Shown here piece by piece: positions 1 through 36,811 of a stretch of 64,000 nucleotides of DNA. Every line of letters begins with the position of its first letter. Position 1 is the stretch's first letter. The stretch is from Lamellibrachia satsuma (Eukaryota > Annelida > Polychaeta > Sabellida > Siboglinidae), in NCBI GenBank assembly GCA_033239005.1, contig BSQZ01000040.1:4808599-4872598 (forward strand). Reading direction: 5' to 3'. The notes below the pieces were generated by a model. It was not told the origin of the DNA. It was given only the letters and a program-made list of their open reading frames with translations, and made no database searches. Made by a program: the position numbers and the translations under genes.

Positions 1-220
1 TAACATGTCCCTAAAAAATATGAACATTTATCAATGAAAAGATCACTAGTAATAAATGATAAATAGTATATGATTTGGGGGTATCTCATATTGATACAGA
101 TTTGCTTAAAATTGACAGCAGAATCTGCAACGATAAAGTAGGATACCTATTTTCTTGTTTTTATTATAAGTATAAAATCGAATGATCAATATATAACGGT
201 CAATAATTTTGATGCTTGCT

Positions 221-229
<9 letters not shown>
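1..229. other. AT-rich sequence left of exon 14
   Basis: No exon or repeat is recognised here. On the minus strand it is either the next intron, if the donor at 224-229 is used, or the 3' UTR after the TGA at 221-223. Confidence 0.4.
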
Positions 230-25854
<25,625 letters not shown>

Positions 25855-26027
25855 TTTATCGTGTCAGACGACGAAAACCACCCTTATGCTGTCTTTCACT
25901 TGATGCCGAAATGTCTCAGCAAACTACTTCTATTAGCAAACGTTACGCATACAACTCACGAACACTATTCGACTAAAATTCAATCATGTTTTCTATCTAT
26001 CGGTCACCGACGATTCCGCCATTTGCA

Positions 26028-26070
26028 TCAACAACCTGTCGTCCAGGAGAGTCACGTGAGCCGCATGCGC
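26028..26070 (-). promoter_or_regulatory. Conserved block upstream of module B start
   Basis: It lies 174 bp beyond the B0 ATG. 'acaacctgtcgtcc' and 'cacgtgagccgcatgcgc' align with 39504-39548 at almost the same distance from the A0 ATG. It contains an E-box (CACGTG), while module A has CATGTG. Likely core promoter or 5' UTR; function is inferred from conservation only. Confidence 0.6.
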
Positions 26071-27269
26071 ACTCTGCTGTTGCTAGCGCGTTAACTTTCA
26101 AAATGCTACACGAACATGTTTTTTGTTAAGTCTGTCTCAATAGATGTGGTCCCATGACGACAATGACAACACCTGTGTTGCTGTAGACATACACCGTGCT
26201 GTTATGTTTCGAATTGAATGATTAAATTACGAACCTACTATTATAAACACCAAAGGCAAAGCGGTGCCGTGATCGATCGAACGAGCGTTAGTAATTATTC
26301 ATTTCGGCCGCTTAGAATGTGATCGCGGTGATGTCTTTGACTTTGAGACTTGTACTGTAATTTCAGCTGTCGTCGTGTTCGGGGTGAGGTGTCCTTTAGT
26401 GGACGATGCGCACTGTGAGGAGGAGAACAATAAATATAAGGTACAGGGTCAGGGTAGTCATACAGACAAGCAGTGAAGGTGAGGGAAGGTGGGGCTGCTT
26501 GGGCACATCCGCACCGCGATGAAATAAGACGAATGGACTCATGAAATAAGACGAATGCACTCATGAAATAAGACGAATGGACTTATGAAATAAGACGAAT
26601 ACACTCATGAAATAAGACGAATGCACTCATGAAATAAGACGAATGGACATTGTATGTCAGTAGCACCCGAGGTGTGAGAATTGAGTGTGCAGTAACCCCT
26701 GGGAATGGGTCGATCGGTATGCTTATTTTGATATTATATTTGGAGTAGTGATACTGGTATATATAGTGATCCATCCCCACTAAAAACTTCAATGCACAAA
26801 TACGGCTATATAACCACTTAGTAGCGAAGTGTAGCACCGTTTCCATCATTGTTGGCGTTAAAAAAAATGCCCCCCCCCACGTAATAACGGATACGCTCCT
26901 GGACATAGCGCTCACTATCCAAATATTTTTATTAAAACTGAAGTCTCCTACATAACATTTTTGTGAGGTGAGCGAGTCTCAATTTAACGTCAATAGCTAA
27001 TAACTCTGATGTAAGTGAAAGCTATTTCGAGTTAATCAGAATTCAATTTAATTTTCACGCTTTTAGTAGAATGTCAGTTGTCCTCACATACGTTCGAATG
27101 AATGCCTGTAAAATGATTCACAAATAAATTAGGGTTTTTACGATTTCCCTCTCATAGAACACGTCCGGCCTTCCTTGTGCACACCATCTATGACTACTTT
27201 TATTATTAGTCATACAGGTGTGGCAGAATACTGAATGGAACAGCCATTGCATTGTCCCAAACTGATAGT
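26071..27269. other. Sequence upstream of module B
   Basis: No exon seen. CpG is frequent up to about 26.3 kb. A 22-bp repeat at 26519-26648 is the only structured part. Confidence 0.45.
26519..26648. repeat. 22-bp tandem repeat
   Basis: Six copies of 'atgaaataagacgaatgnac'. Confidence 0.95.
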
Positions 27270-27950
27270 TACTCCCACTAGCGTCGAGAGTGTTTCTCCT
27301 GTGGTTGGTCCAGGGTCAGAACGACAATTCAATGGCGTTACTGTCGAGAGCGGCTCTCCGGTGGTTGGACCGTCGAGAGCGGCTCCCTGCATGATGACCT
27401 TACCGTCGAGAATAGCTGCCCAGTGACCAAGCTGTCGAGAGCGGCTCCCTGGTGGTTATGCCGTTGATATCGGCTCCCCGGTGGCTGGATCGTCGAGGGC
27501 GGCTTCCGATGGCCCTAGTGTCGATAGCGGCTCCCCGATTGACATACGGTCTAGAGCGGCTTTCCGGTGGCCCTATCGTCGAAAGTGGCTCCCCGTTGTG
27601 TGGACGTTTGAGAGCGGCTCCCCGGTGTTCATACCATGGAAACGACTTCCCGATGGTCATACCGCCGAGAGCTGCTCTCTCATAACCGTACCGTCGAGAG
27701 CGGCTCTCCGGTAGCCCCTACCGTTGAGAGCCGTTTCCAGTTGGCTGGACCGTTGAGTGTCGCTCTCCGGTGACGGTACAATCGAGAGCGGCTCCCGGGT
27801 GATTAGACGACAAGAGGATCTCCCCGGTGGACATACAGTAGAGGGCAGCTTCTCAGTGGCCCTATCGCCCACAGTGGTTCCCCAGTGGTTGGACCACGCG
27901 GTTGGATCTGCGTTGGTTGGACATCGGGGTCGGATCTCCAACGATGGCAC
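27270..27950. repeat. CpG-rich ~29-bp degenerate minisatellite
   Basis: More than 20 diverged units built on 'cgtcgagagcggctccccgg' plus a variable 'tggttggac'-like end. The many open frames through it are by-products. Confidence 0.88.
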
Positions 27951-29090
27951 CGCGTCGTTTGGTCTCCGTTGTTCGCACCTCGATGGTTGCATCGAGGAGC
28001 GGAATATTATTATTATTATATATAGTATTATTATTTAACTTATTATGCTGCTCTCATCTTTATCCCTGAAGTCCGCGGTGAGGCTGGCACATATACCGAT
28101 CGTCGATGTTTGATTTCCCTTCTTCTTCGTCACTGATCCCGGTTCACTGCCGTCTCCACCACCCGGCTCCAGTCGCTCTCACTTTCCTCTCCCCTACCAC
28201 TGTCGCCAATTCCCTCCACACGCAATTTCAATATCGGTCTTCCTCGTATCCTTCTATCCTCCACTCTAAGCGCATCCGCTCTCTACGTCATCCGCTCCCC
28301 TTCCATTCTTTCCACGTTCCCTCCGGGACTCTCATTCACTCCAGTTTCCTCAATCAGCACCTCCATTCGTCGCTTGTCTGTTATTTTCACTCACGCGATT
28401 CTTCTCATCGTTATTCTCGCAAACTTGCAGTTTCTCATGTTGTTTTTCCGTCATCGTCATGGTCCCTTGGTCGTACAGGTAGGCTGGTGTTACGCATGAG
28501 CTAAATACCTTTCATTTTAGCATTCAAAATACATTTTTCTGTCTCCCATCACGACCCCTGCCAGTTTCCTCCCATTCAACCCAGCCTGTATTCTCCGGCG
28601 AAGTCTGCGTACCGCCGTCACCGCAAACGGCTCCACTTAGATTTGCAAAACTGTCTCGTGGGTTCGAGGTCTATGAATCCCAGAGCCGTATCCCTCCCCC
28701 CCGTCCCTCTCCCACCAGATCGTCGTTATGCGGCGTCAGTCACGTCGTGCGTAGATAGCGAGACTATGCGTAGACTGTTTGTTACTGGCGTTGACGTTTA
28801 GCAAAATTACGCCATTTCCTGCGGAAGTCCTGTAGCGCAAATCACTTACTGATAGATTGCAGTACATTTTACCGCTACCATTACCCGATGGCGAAAGCCT
28901 AGTTTTTCTAGGGAGTTTCTGTTTCTATTAATTAATTGGCAAGCCCCAACTGGCTTTATCAGAATACTGGCTTTTGACTCGTGTATATACCACCTGTATA
29001 TAATATCACCTGAATCCATCTTCGAAGATCATCTGGTAGATTATCTTTCACTTCTTACATCACATTATCCTGAGTCACTGAACTTCAATA
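27951..29090. other. Pyrimidine-rich and CpG-rich intergenic sequence
   Basis: 28106-28504 is C/T-rich and open in one plus frame without any recognisable domain. The minus strand there shows a weak LRVEDRRIRGRP-like motif seen near the end of some LINE ORFs. No gene is called. Confidence 0.35.
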
Positions 29091-29094
29091 AAAT

Positions 29095-29440
29095 GTCAGT
29101 CACTGCCCAGCTAGCAAAATTGACTGCGCCAGTGATGGCTCTAAAAACATGACTGACCCAATGATGGCTCTAAAAACATGACTGACCCAATGATGGCTCT
29201 AAAAACATGACTGACCCAATGATGGCTCTAAAAACATGACTGACCCAATGATGGCTTTCATTGGCTCAACGGACATTGGCTTGCGTAGATATATGTCAAT
29301 CATTGGCCCAGTCAGGGCCAATTATGATTGTATTGGCTTTTGGCATGGCCTAGTGTACAAATTCTCATTGAGCCACTGAAAAAAGCACTTTTGAACTTCA
29401 TTGGCCCAATGAGGTTTTGCTAGCTGGGTGCTGACGTTAA
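29095..29440. mobile_element. Inverted-repeat element with internal 29-bp array
   Basis: The ends 'tgcccagctagcaaaa' and 'ttttgctagctgggtgc' are inverted repeats. Five direct copies of 'atggctctaaaaacatgact' plus nine bases lie inside (29133-29255). Non-coding, MITE-like. Confidence 0.75.
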
Positions 29441-31942
29441 GGGTGGTTAAAGTTTTGTGTACAGCTGCTCGTTGGGGGGAGGAGGAGGGGAGGTTTGAAC
29501 TAACCCCATTTTTGAAATGCATCTCAGTTCTTTCCATTTATATCCTACACATGACATCTCTGCATCTACCTATCTGCGCCAGGTGTTTCTTGACCTTCCC
29601 CCTTGTTCATTTGCCTTGAGGGTTCCATGTGAGCACCTGTGATGTGATGTGTTGTGTTGGCTTCTCGAGAGTATGGCCTATCCAGCTCCACTTCCTCCTT
29701 CTAATGTGTTTTAATGAACCTCATTAAAAAATATCATTTGAGCTTTTGTCAGATTATGAATATATATGATACTCGAGTCAAAACAAATCAACTTAAACAG
29801 ATAATGGCCAAATTATATGGCAACATTTAGTGCATTAAAACACATTTGGACAGACATAATGTTATGTAATTATTTACACTACGAAGACTTGTTTGCAAGT
29901 CACAAACTGGCAAGTCAAGTCTCTCAAGTTGTTGACTTAATAATGCCTATATTCAAGACATACAAAAATAGTGACACACAAGATAGAAACAGTATAAATT
30001 TATACACATGGTCAACTTATTCATTGTTATTAACAACAATTTAGTTTGGCGAGGTTATGATGCATTGATAAACAGTGAACCATAACTATGTATATGAAAA
30101 ATATCACAAAGCAAAAAACGCCTGCAAAATAAGCACAATAGTTTATAACAAGTGATAGTTAGCATGCACATTATGCAACATATATCCTTAACATATTACA
30201 ACAAAAAGCAGCGTACCACAATGTCGGCCAGTTATCTTGAAAATTGTTCCCTTGACCATGTGTTAACAAGTGAAAATTCATTATTTATCAGGATAACATC
30301 TTATTCCAACAGAAGAAGTAAGGAAAACACCTTACTCCAACAGAAAAAAAAAACAGAATAACATCATACCAACAGAAGAAGCCAGGATAACATCTTACTC
30401 CAGCAGAAGAAGCCAGGATAACATCTTACTCCAACAGAAGAAACCAGGAAAACATCATACTCCAACAGAAGAAGCCAGGATAACATCTTACTCAAACAGA
30501 CGAAGCCAGGATAACATCTTACTCCAACAGAAAAACCCTATTATAAATACAACAACAGCTATTTTGTAATGCATTTTTGTTAGTCTATACAAGTGAAATA
30601 TATAATATCACAACGGTCTTTGTAAATGTGGCTTCGTTTGTAGACAAAACATACTTTATAATAATGTATTTTATGTACGTAATATATTTTATTCTTTAAG
30701 CCAATGTAAAATGTTTTATTGTATACATTCCATTTATAAAACATGTCATTATCGCTGGTACATTTGAAAGAAGCATATTATAGGCCATAAGTATGAACGT
30801 CTTCACATATAGGCCTACACTACACATACATTGTTGTTTGGCGAAACTAATATAGTTCAATACAAGCCTACATTATCTTCACACAGGTCTCAGCTACACT
30901 AAGAAAGACTACACAAAAGACTATTTGGTGAAGCAATCTTCTATTCATTGGTATGACTTTTGCTTTTGGACTTTGACCTCTGAAAAAATTAAACAACAGA
31001 TTCAGTCATTACACAATGTGAAACACAGTTTTTAAGATGCAAACTAAATTTTATAAATTAAATGATAATAATGATGCACATAGTTTCTGTGTGTCTTCAT
31101 AAAATGAATTGTTTTATTATATCATTTAATATACTTATACTTGAACGCTTGCATGTGCACCAGCGTATGCCAGGAAACATTTATATTTAATATGTATTTA
31201 AATTTGAACACTTCAAGTACATCACATATTCATATTCAACATCTCTCCAGTATGTTAAGGTTTCATGAATATCAAGATTCAAATGGAAGAAAATATGTAA
31301 TATTTCCGCTTATTGACTTTGAGTAATTTCCTCAGGTCATCACTGTCCTGTTGTGATGTAGATTGAGTGAACAAATGTTAACAGACAAGTGACACCGAGA
31401 ACACTTGGACCCTTGTCCTCTAAGTTGAGAGTGTGATATAATGTACAGTTATCAGACTTGGGGTACGTTACATATTATCAATTAAAATTTCAATTACAAA
31501 TTCCAATTCCCCCTCAAAAATACCAGTTCCAACCAAAATTACATTTATCAATTATCGATATAAAACCATGTGAAACTTTGGCGTGGTTACAAATTGAAGC
31601 TCTAGCAGTATTACAAATCAGAACGTTTATTCAAAAATTTCTAAAAAAACATCATGCTTTTTTATTTGCCATGGTTTCAAATAGAAGCACAGGTGACATT
31701 AACAATCTGAAAAAGCTAATTTTAAACTTCTGTAGTATATCTATGTGTGGATAAAAATATGCACAATAATAACACTGGCCCGACTGTATTAATTAATACA
31801 CTAAATCTTGTAAAAAATAATAATATTTATTTTATATAGTGACATATCCATAAAAGTTCACAGCACTGTACATAAAACTAATACATAAATAGTACCCCAT
31901 TTTTTTTTATATAAAAACAATAAATTTAAATCAAAATAATAC
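29441..31942. other. AT-rich stretch between modules A and B
   Basis: No ERICH3 exon 6-14 sequence was found on the minus strand. It holds a 31-bp repeat (30285-30540) and a fragment of the inverted-repeat family near 31454-31560. Confidence 0.5.
30285..30540. repeat. 31-bp tandem repeat
   Basis: About eight copies of 'aggataacatcttactccaa' plus 'cagaagaagcc'. Confidence 0.95.
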
Positions 31943-32140
31943 CTTGCAGTTTTGCAGTTTCGTGGATTTCTTGCAGGAGTTGGTGGGGTGCATTATACGT
32001 TGGTTCCTCCTCCCTCGGGCAGGGCAGGGATGGCCAGTGGTAGGTCGGACAGGGCGAGGGGAGGGAAGGGGAAGCAGGTAGGGAGAGAGTCCCATGGCCA
32101 GTTCTCCCATGGTGATCTTCCACAGGGCTTGTTGGTCAAG
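31943..32140 (-). CDS. ERICH3-like exon A5
   Basis: 198 nt. Acceptor gtatttctcatgccag, donor GTATTA, phase 0 both ends. It codes LDQQALWKITMGELAMG, a Pro-rich stretch (PLPSPRPVRPTTGHP), then RIMHPTNSCKK. Collinear with B5. It is the last recognisable exon of module A. Confidence 0.87.
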
Positions 32141-32266
32141 CTGGCATGAGAAATACAAACCAGAACAATTATTGTCTGGCAGAAGTGTTTCTGTGAATGC
32201 AATTAAATTACTGATTAATTTTACTACTGTTCATAATGCTACTTCCTGCTAATTTGTTATTTCATA

Positions 32267-32353
<87 letters not shown>

Positions 32354-35300
32354 CTGATGTAGTCAGAAGCCCCTGGTGGTGGGGGTGACAATCTTGAAAT
32401 CAGTATATACACTGCTAAAATTATCAACAATGGACAAATGGATGAATACTTTAGGGAGCAAACAATGCAATTTGTAACAAGATTTAACATGAAGGCCATC
32501 TTCCAATGCATTAAAATTCTGACAGCAAGGAATCCAGTGATTTATTGCAACCTAGTTACACATTTATCCATTATATTTCCATAAATTTCCAAAACAATTT
32601 ATGGTTTACATATATTCTATTATATAATGTGATCATAGTACATTTGTCCACCATGCAAGAAGTGACAAATTCTTTAGCTTACTGCGTATAAATGTTTATC
32701 ATCAATCTCAGCATGCTGAAAATCAACAACGGAGATTGGCTTTTTATGACTCCTGCCCCGTCTGCCGGTGGTCGCTTTCGACATACTCTTCTGGCGTGAG
32801 GCAACCTAAACATATATAGCTCTAGAAGATTCCAGTTGAAGAATTTTAAATATCGATAAGCATGTCTATTATACACATTTAATCAATAAATGTGTAATAA
32901 CATAAATAATTAACTAATTATTCAGACACAAGTTACTACAGCTGTACATTTAAAATTACATAAAAATTATACTGAAATTTAAAAGAAAATCACACGTTCA
33001 TCAAGTACATCACATATTCAACATCACTCCAGTAAGTTGAGGTGTCAAGAATATCAAACTACACTAAACATTCAGTGAAACTCATAGTGAACATAACAGT
33101 AACAATTACAGTAAAATTACAGTAAATTACAGTAAAAACTACAGTAAATATTACAGTAAAATTACAATAAAAATTACAGTAAAACATCACAACAGTTATT
33201 ATTATAAATAGGAAATCAGACTATTTTTAATATAGGTGCTACATCACCAACCACACATAAGACTAATTATATGCAAGAATCATTATACATAAACAATATT
33301 ATTATAACGGAAGAAAGGAGTATCACTAAATGGGATTTTTATAATGTACGTATTTTTTCAAAGGACATGGTTCAAACATCATTTGACATCTCGGATCAGA
33401 CAACTATAATGTTCAACCGGGATCAACCTCAGGGCTAAATAAATATATTCCCATACATGCCCTGCCAAATATTATGTAAAATTGTTAAAGAGAAGACAAA
33501 TTTTAATCACTATTCCTAAAACTCCTTTCTCAGTTTGATTTTTCATAGTAAAGGATGGGTATGGAAAATATGACACATCTTTTTGTTTGAACCAGGACAG
33601 AAACAGCTGGTACTTGACACAGAACACTCCAAACATGTCACATGAACATTTACTTCATCTATAAGTAGAATGGGTACCCAAATAGAATACTAATTACCAC
33701 TCTGTGCAGTCATGCATACCTCCCTATTAGGGGGGTGCAGTCATGCATACCCCCCTATAAGGGGGGGCAGTCATGCATACCCCCTACCAGGATTATAATA
33801 TTAGCAACAATGAAACATTCTAATCTCTATTGACAACAGTGTAATTATTAATTCAATAATGTAGACATTGAAATGCTTTTACGACAACACAACAAACCAG
33901 GTTACCGAACAGATAACAAACTGACTATGAAGGAACATAGTCTGATTATTGTGCACACTACACATCCAGTATTTGACTGGGTGTTACAAAAAGCATTCTT
34001 GCTATTTGTCTATGCTTCAACGCTAGAAGGTAAAAACACACAATAATTGGGAATACATTAATGGACGCATTAAAAAACATTCAACATATGCAATAAATCA
34101 ACTGCACCATCTTCAACTGATGCAGGAGATGAGGAAAAAGATGATCTCATAATTTTGCTGTGTATGCCGAAGATCTAAACTTAACATAATATAAAATTAT
34201 CAATCAACATCTTCTGGTTGGTGTCGTTCTATTGAAAAGTCATACTTACTCAGAAGAGCGACTAATGATCTACGGGCAAAAAAAGCTTTGACTTGAGAAG
34301 GGAACAAGACGGGGGGCAGACCAAAAAGATCATTATTAACAAATTACAGGAAGTTCCAGATTGGAGCAATATTAACCATTTTGGTATCAGGGTCAATCCA
34401 GTGGCAACCAGCACACAGAAGGGTTCAGCCTACTGTTACGTTTCCCATTGACGACCATGTTAATTAACGTTTTGCATGATTATAAGAAAACGGGACCATC
34501 AAAAATTCTGAAACTTCCTACCTGCCGTTGTCATCATCTTATTGACATGCTGATCGAGTTCAGTCAAAATCTCATACTTCTAACTCATTTAAAATGCCTG
34601 AAAGTGCCATACCTGTAAATATTTAAGAATTTCTGCATGAATTACTACGCACACGTGCCTTGTGGCGAAAAATTTTTAAATCCTTCCGGCTATTGAAATC
34701 ATCAAAAAATCCAGTTACATTGCCAACATGTTCTACCAGCAAACTTGCTAATGTGCCTGGCTCAAATGCAGTTATGTCAGATGATGATTTTTTTTTTAAT
34801 TTCACATATCTAAAATTACTGTTCCCTACATTCGTCTGTAACACACCAGAAGTCTAACTGAGGCATGATCCCAGAAGAACAAGCCTAGGCAGATCAGCTG
34901 TCACATTTATCAACTATCCATGGGGAGATGTGGCGCTGCAGCCTGGAGAGCTGAACAGCTAGTGAGTGGGGGTACAGACATAAACCCCCATGGACATAAC
35001 CCCTCACTTTTTTAGAGGGGGTAAAAACCCCTCACATTTTCTCTTTGTGAGAACATTACTAATATATTGTACTGGTAGTTAATGTTTTCAAGAGAATAAT
35101 TAGGATTTTAAATGGCGGTTTGAACTTAGCATAGGTGAGCTCATATTTGGGAAGTTAGCTTAGGAAGCTACAAGTACGCAAATGTACATTCTTTGAAATG
35201 GCTTCTACAAGTTGATTTTGGGTCAGACTAACAAGGAATCCAAAATGGTTGTTTTTGAGTGGCTGTACCATCAATCTATTAAAAAGTTAAATAAAATCCT

Positions 35301-36758
35301 CTCAATTTCATATAGCTGGGTATATCTAATTCGGTGGTTTTGTCCTACCCTTGAGGGATTTTGTCCTGAGGGGGTATGTCCTACACTTTTGAGAGTGAGA
35401 GTTTGCTCACCGTTGACATAGAACTGGTGCTTGACTGAACTGAATGACCAGGAGTTTGTGTGTATGATTGGCTGCTCACAGGGCAGGTAGAGGGGGCTCG
35501 ACGGGTCCTTCTTGTCCCCCAACCCACGCCCCTTCCTGCAGGTGCTGTAGAAGGTCTTGGAGTCAAGAAGGGAAGAATGTCCTCATCACCTTTGCGACTG
35601 AGATCACTCTAAAAATTGCGGGAATACAACAACGATGAACACGAATATTGAAAAACAATCTAGGATTTAGACATAAATTACTTCATGAATGTCTATGATT
35701 GACTTCATCTTAAGCATATTCATGCAGATAGATTTAATTAAAGTATTTGCAGACATTGAGAAAAATCATGTTGGCCTATAGGGCTTAAGGGCATATGCCT
35801 TTTTTATTGGTTTAAATGTTTTGTTTTTGTAAAAAATGGGCTTTGGGCTTAGATGGGTTTCAAGTCCTCTTAAATTGTAGAATTTATTTTAAATGTCATG
35901 TTAGATGTAATGCTCAATCATTTTATAATTCCCTATTCATAAAACATAAATCCCAAAAAGTTAATTTTTTTTCGTATTTTCATGTGAAAAAGAAATGTTT
36001 TCTAAATTAAAATACGTTATACAGTAAGCAAAGTTGAAAATATGACTATTTAAAACAATTTTTTTATGTATTTTTATTATATAACTCCTCAGTTAGTCAC
36101 AAGGTGGGAAGCGATTGACTAAAATTAATGATTCATCATGTCAGAGCTCACACAAAGAATATATTATTTATAACATGGACTAGTGTTTACTGCAGCGTGT
36201 TTTTCTTTAGCCCAGTGATAAATGTTACCTGGTTACAACCAACGTTTATATAGTGGGCGGATTATCACAATAGTCAATGGTCATGGATGAATAATGCATT
36301 AACTCACTGACATCGCCATATCTGACAGCCAAGGACAATAAAGGAATAAAACAAATTACCTACTGATTGTCCCTGGAGCAGTGTGACTATGTTTAAAAAT
36401 AAACTTGACATATATATCTGACTCTTAATGCTTGGGTTACAAACAGACAAGTTATTGGGATTTCAATTTGATAAGCAAATGGCTTTCTTGTCCACTTGCC
36501 ATTTGGAACTTGTTGTTTGGGATGGCAATCTTGTTAAAATAAAATTGTGTTAAGTATTGCTAACTATTATTAAGTCTTGCTAAGTACAGCATTGTTAAGT
36601 CTTGCTAAAAATAATTTATCTTGCTAAATCTTTTTAAATATACATAGAGGATGGCCTGCTTTTAGACTTGTGTAAAAAAATATAATTGCATGTAGCTTAA
36701 GCCACATATTTAAATATGGTGTGGTTAGAAGCAGTTTGTGTGCATATGTGTGTATACA

Positions 36759-36811
<53 letters not shown>

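Larger units (their letters stand above)
32806..35410 (-). other. Intron A3
   Basis: 2.6 kb. Contains an 'acagtaaa'-type repeat (33098-33190), a 30-bp repeat (33708-33790), repeat family C copy 3 and a short 'ataacccc' repeat near 34985-35035. Confidence 0.5.

Noticed and set aside
28106..28504. 132-residue plus-strand frame
   Set aside because: Pyrimidine-rich, no domain, no splice context; possibly antisense to an old LINE.
34623..34844. Possible exon in intron A3 (minus strand, ITAFEPGTLASLLVEHVG)
   Set aside because: It overlaps and adjoins dispersed repeat C and has no matching acceptor-donor pair in phase.
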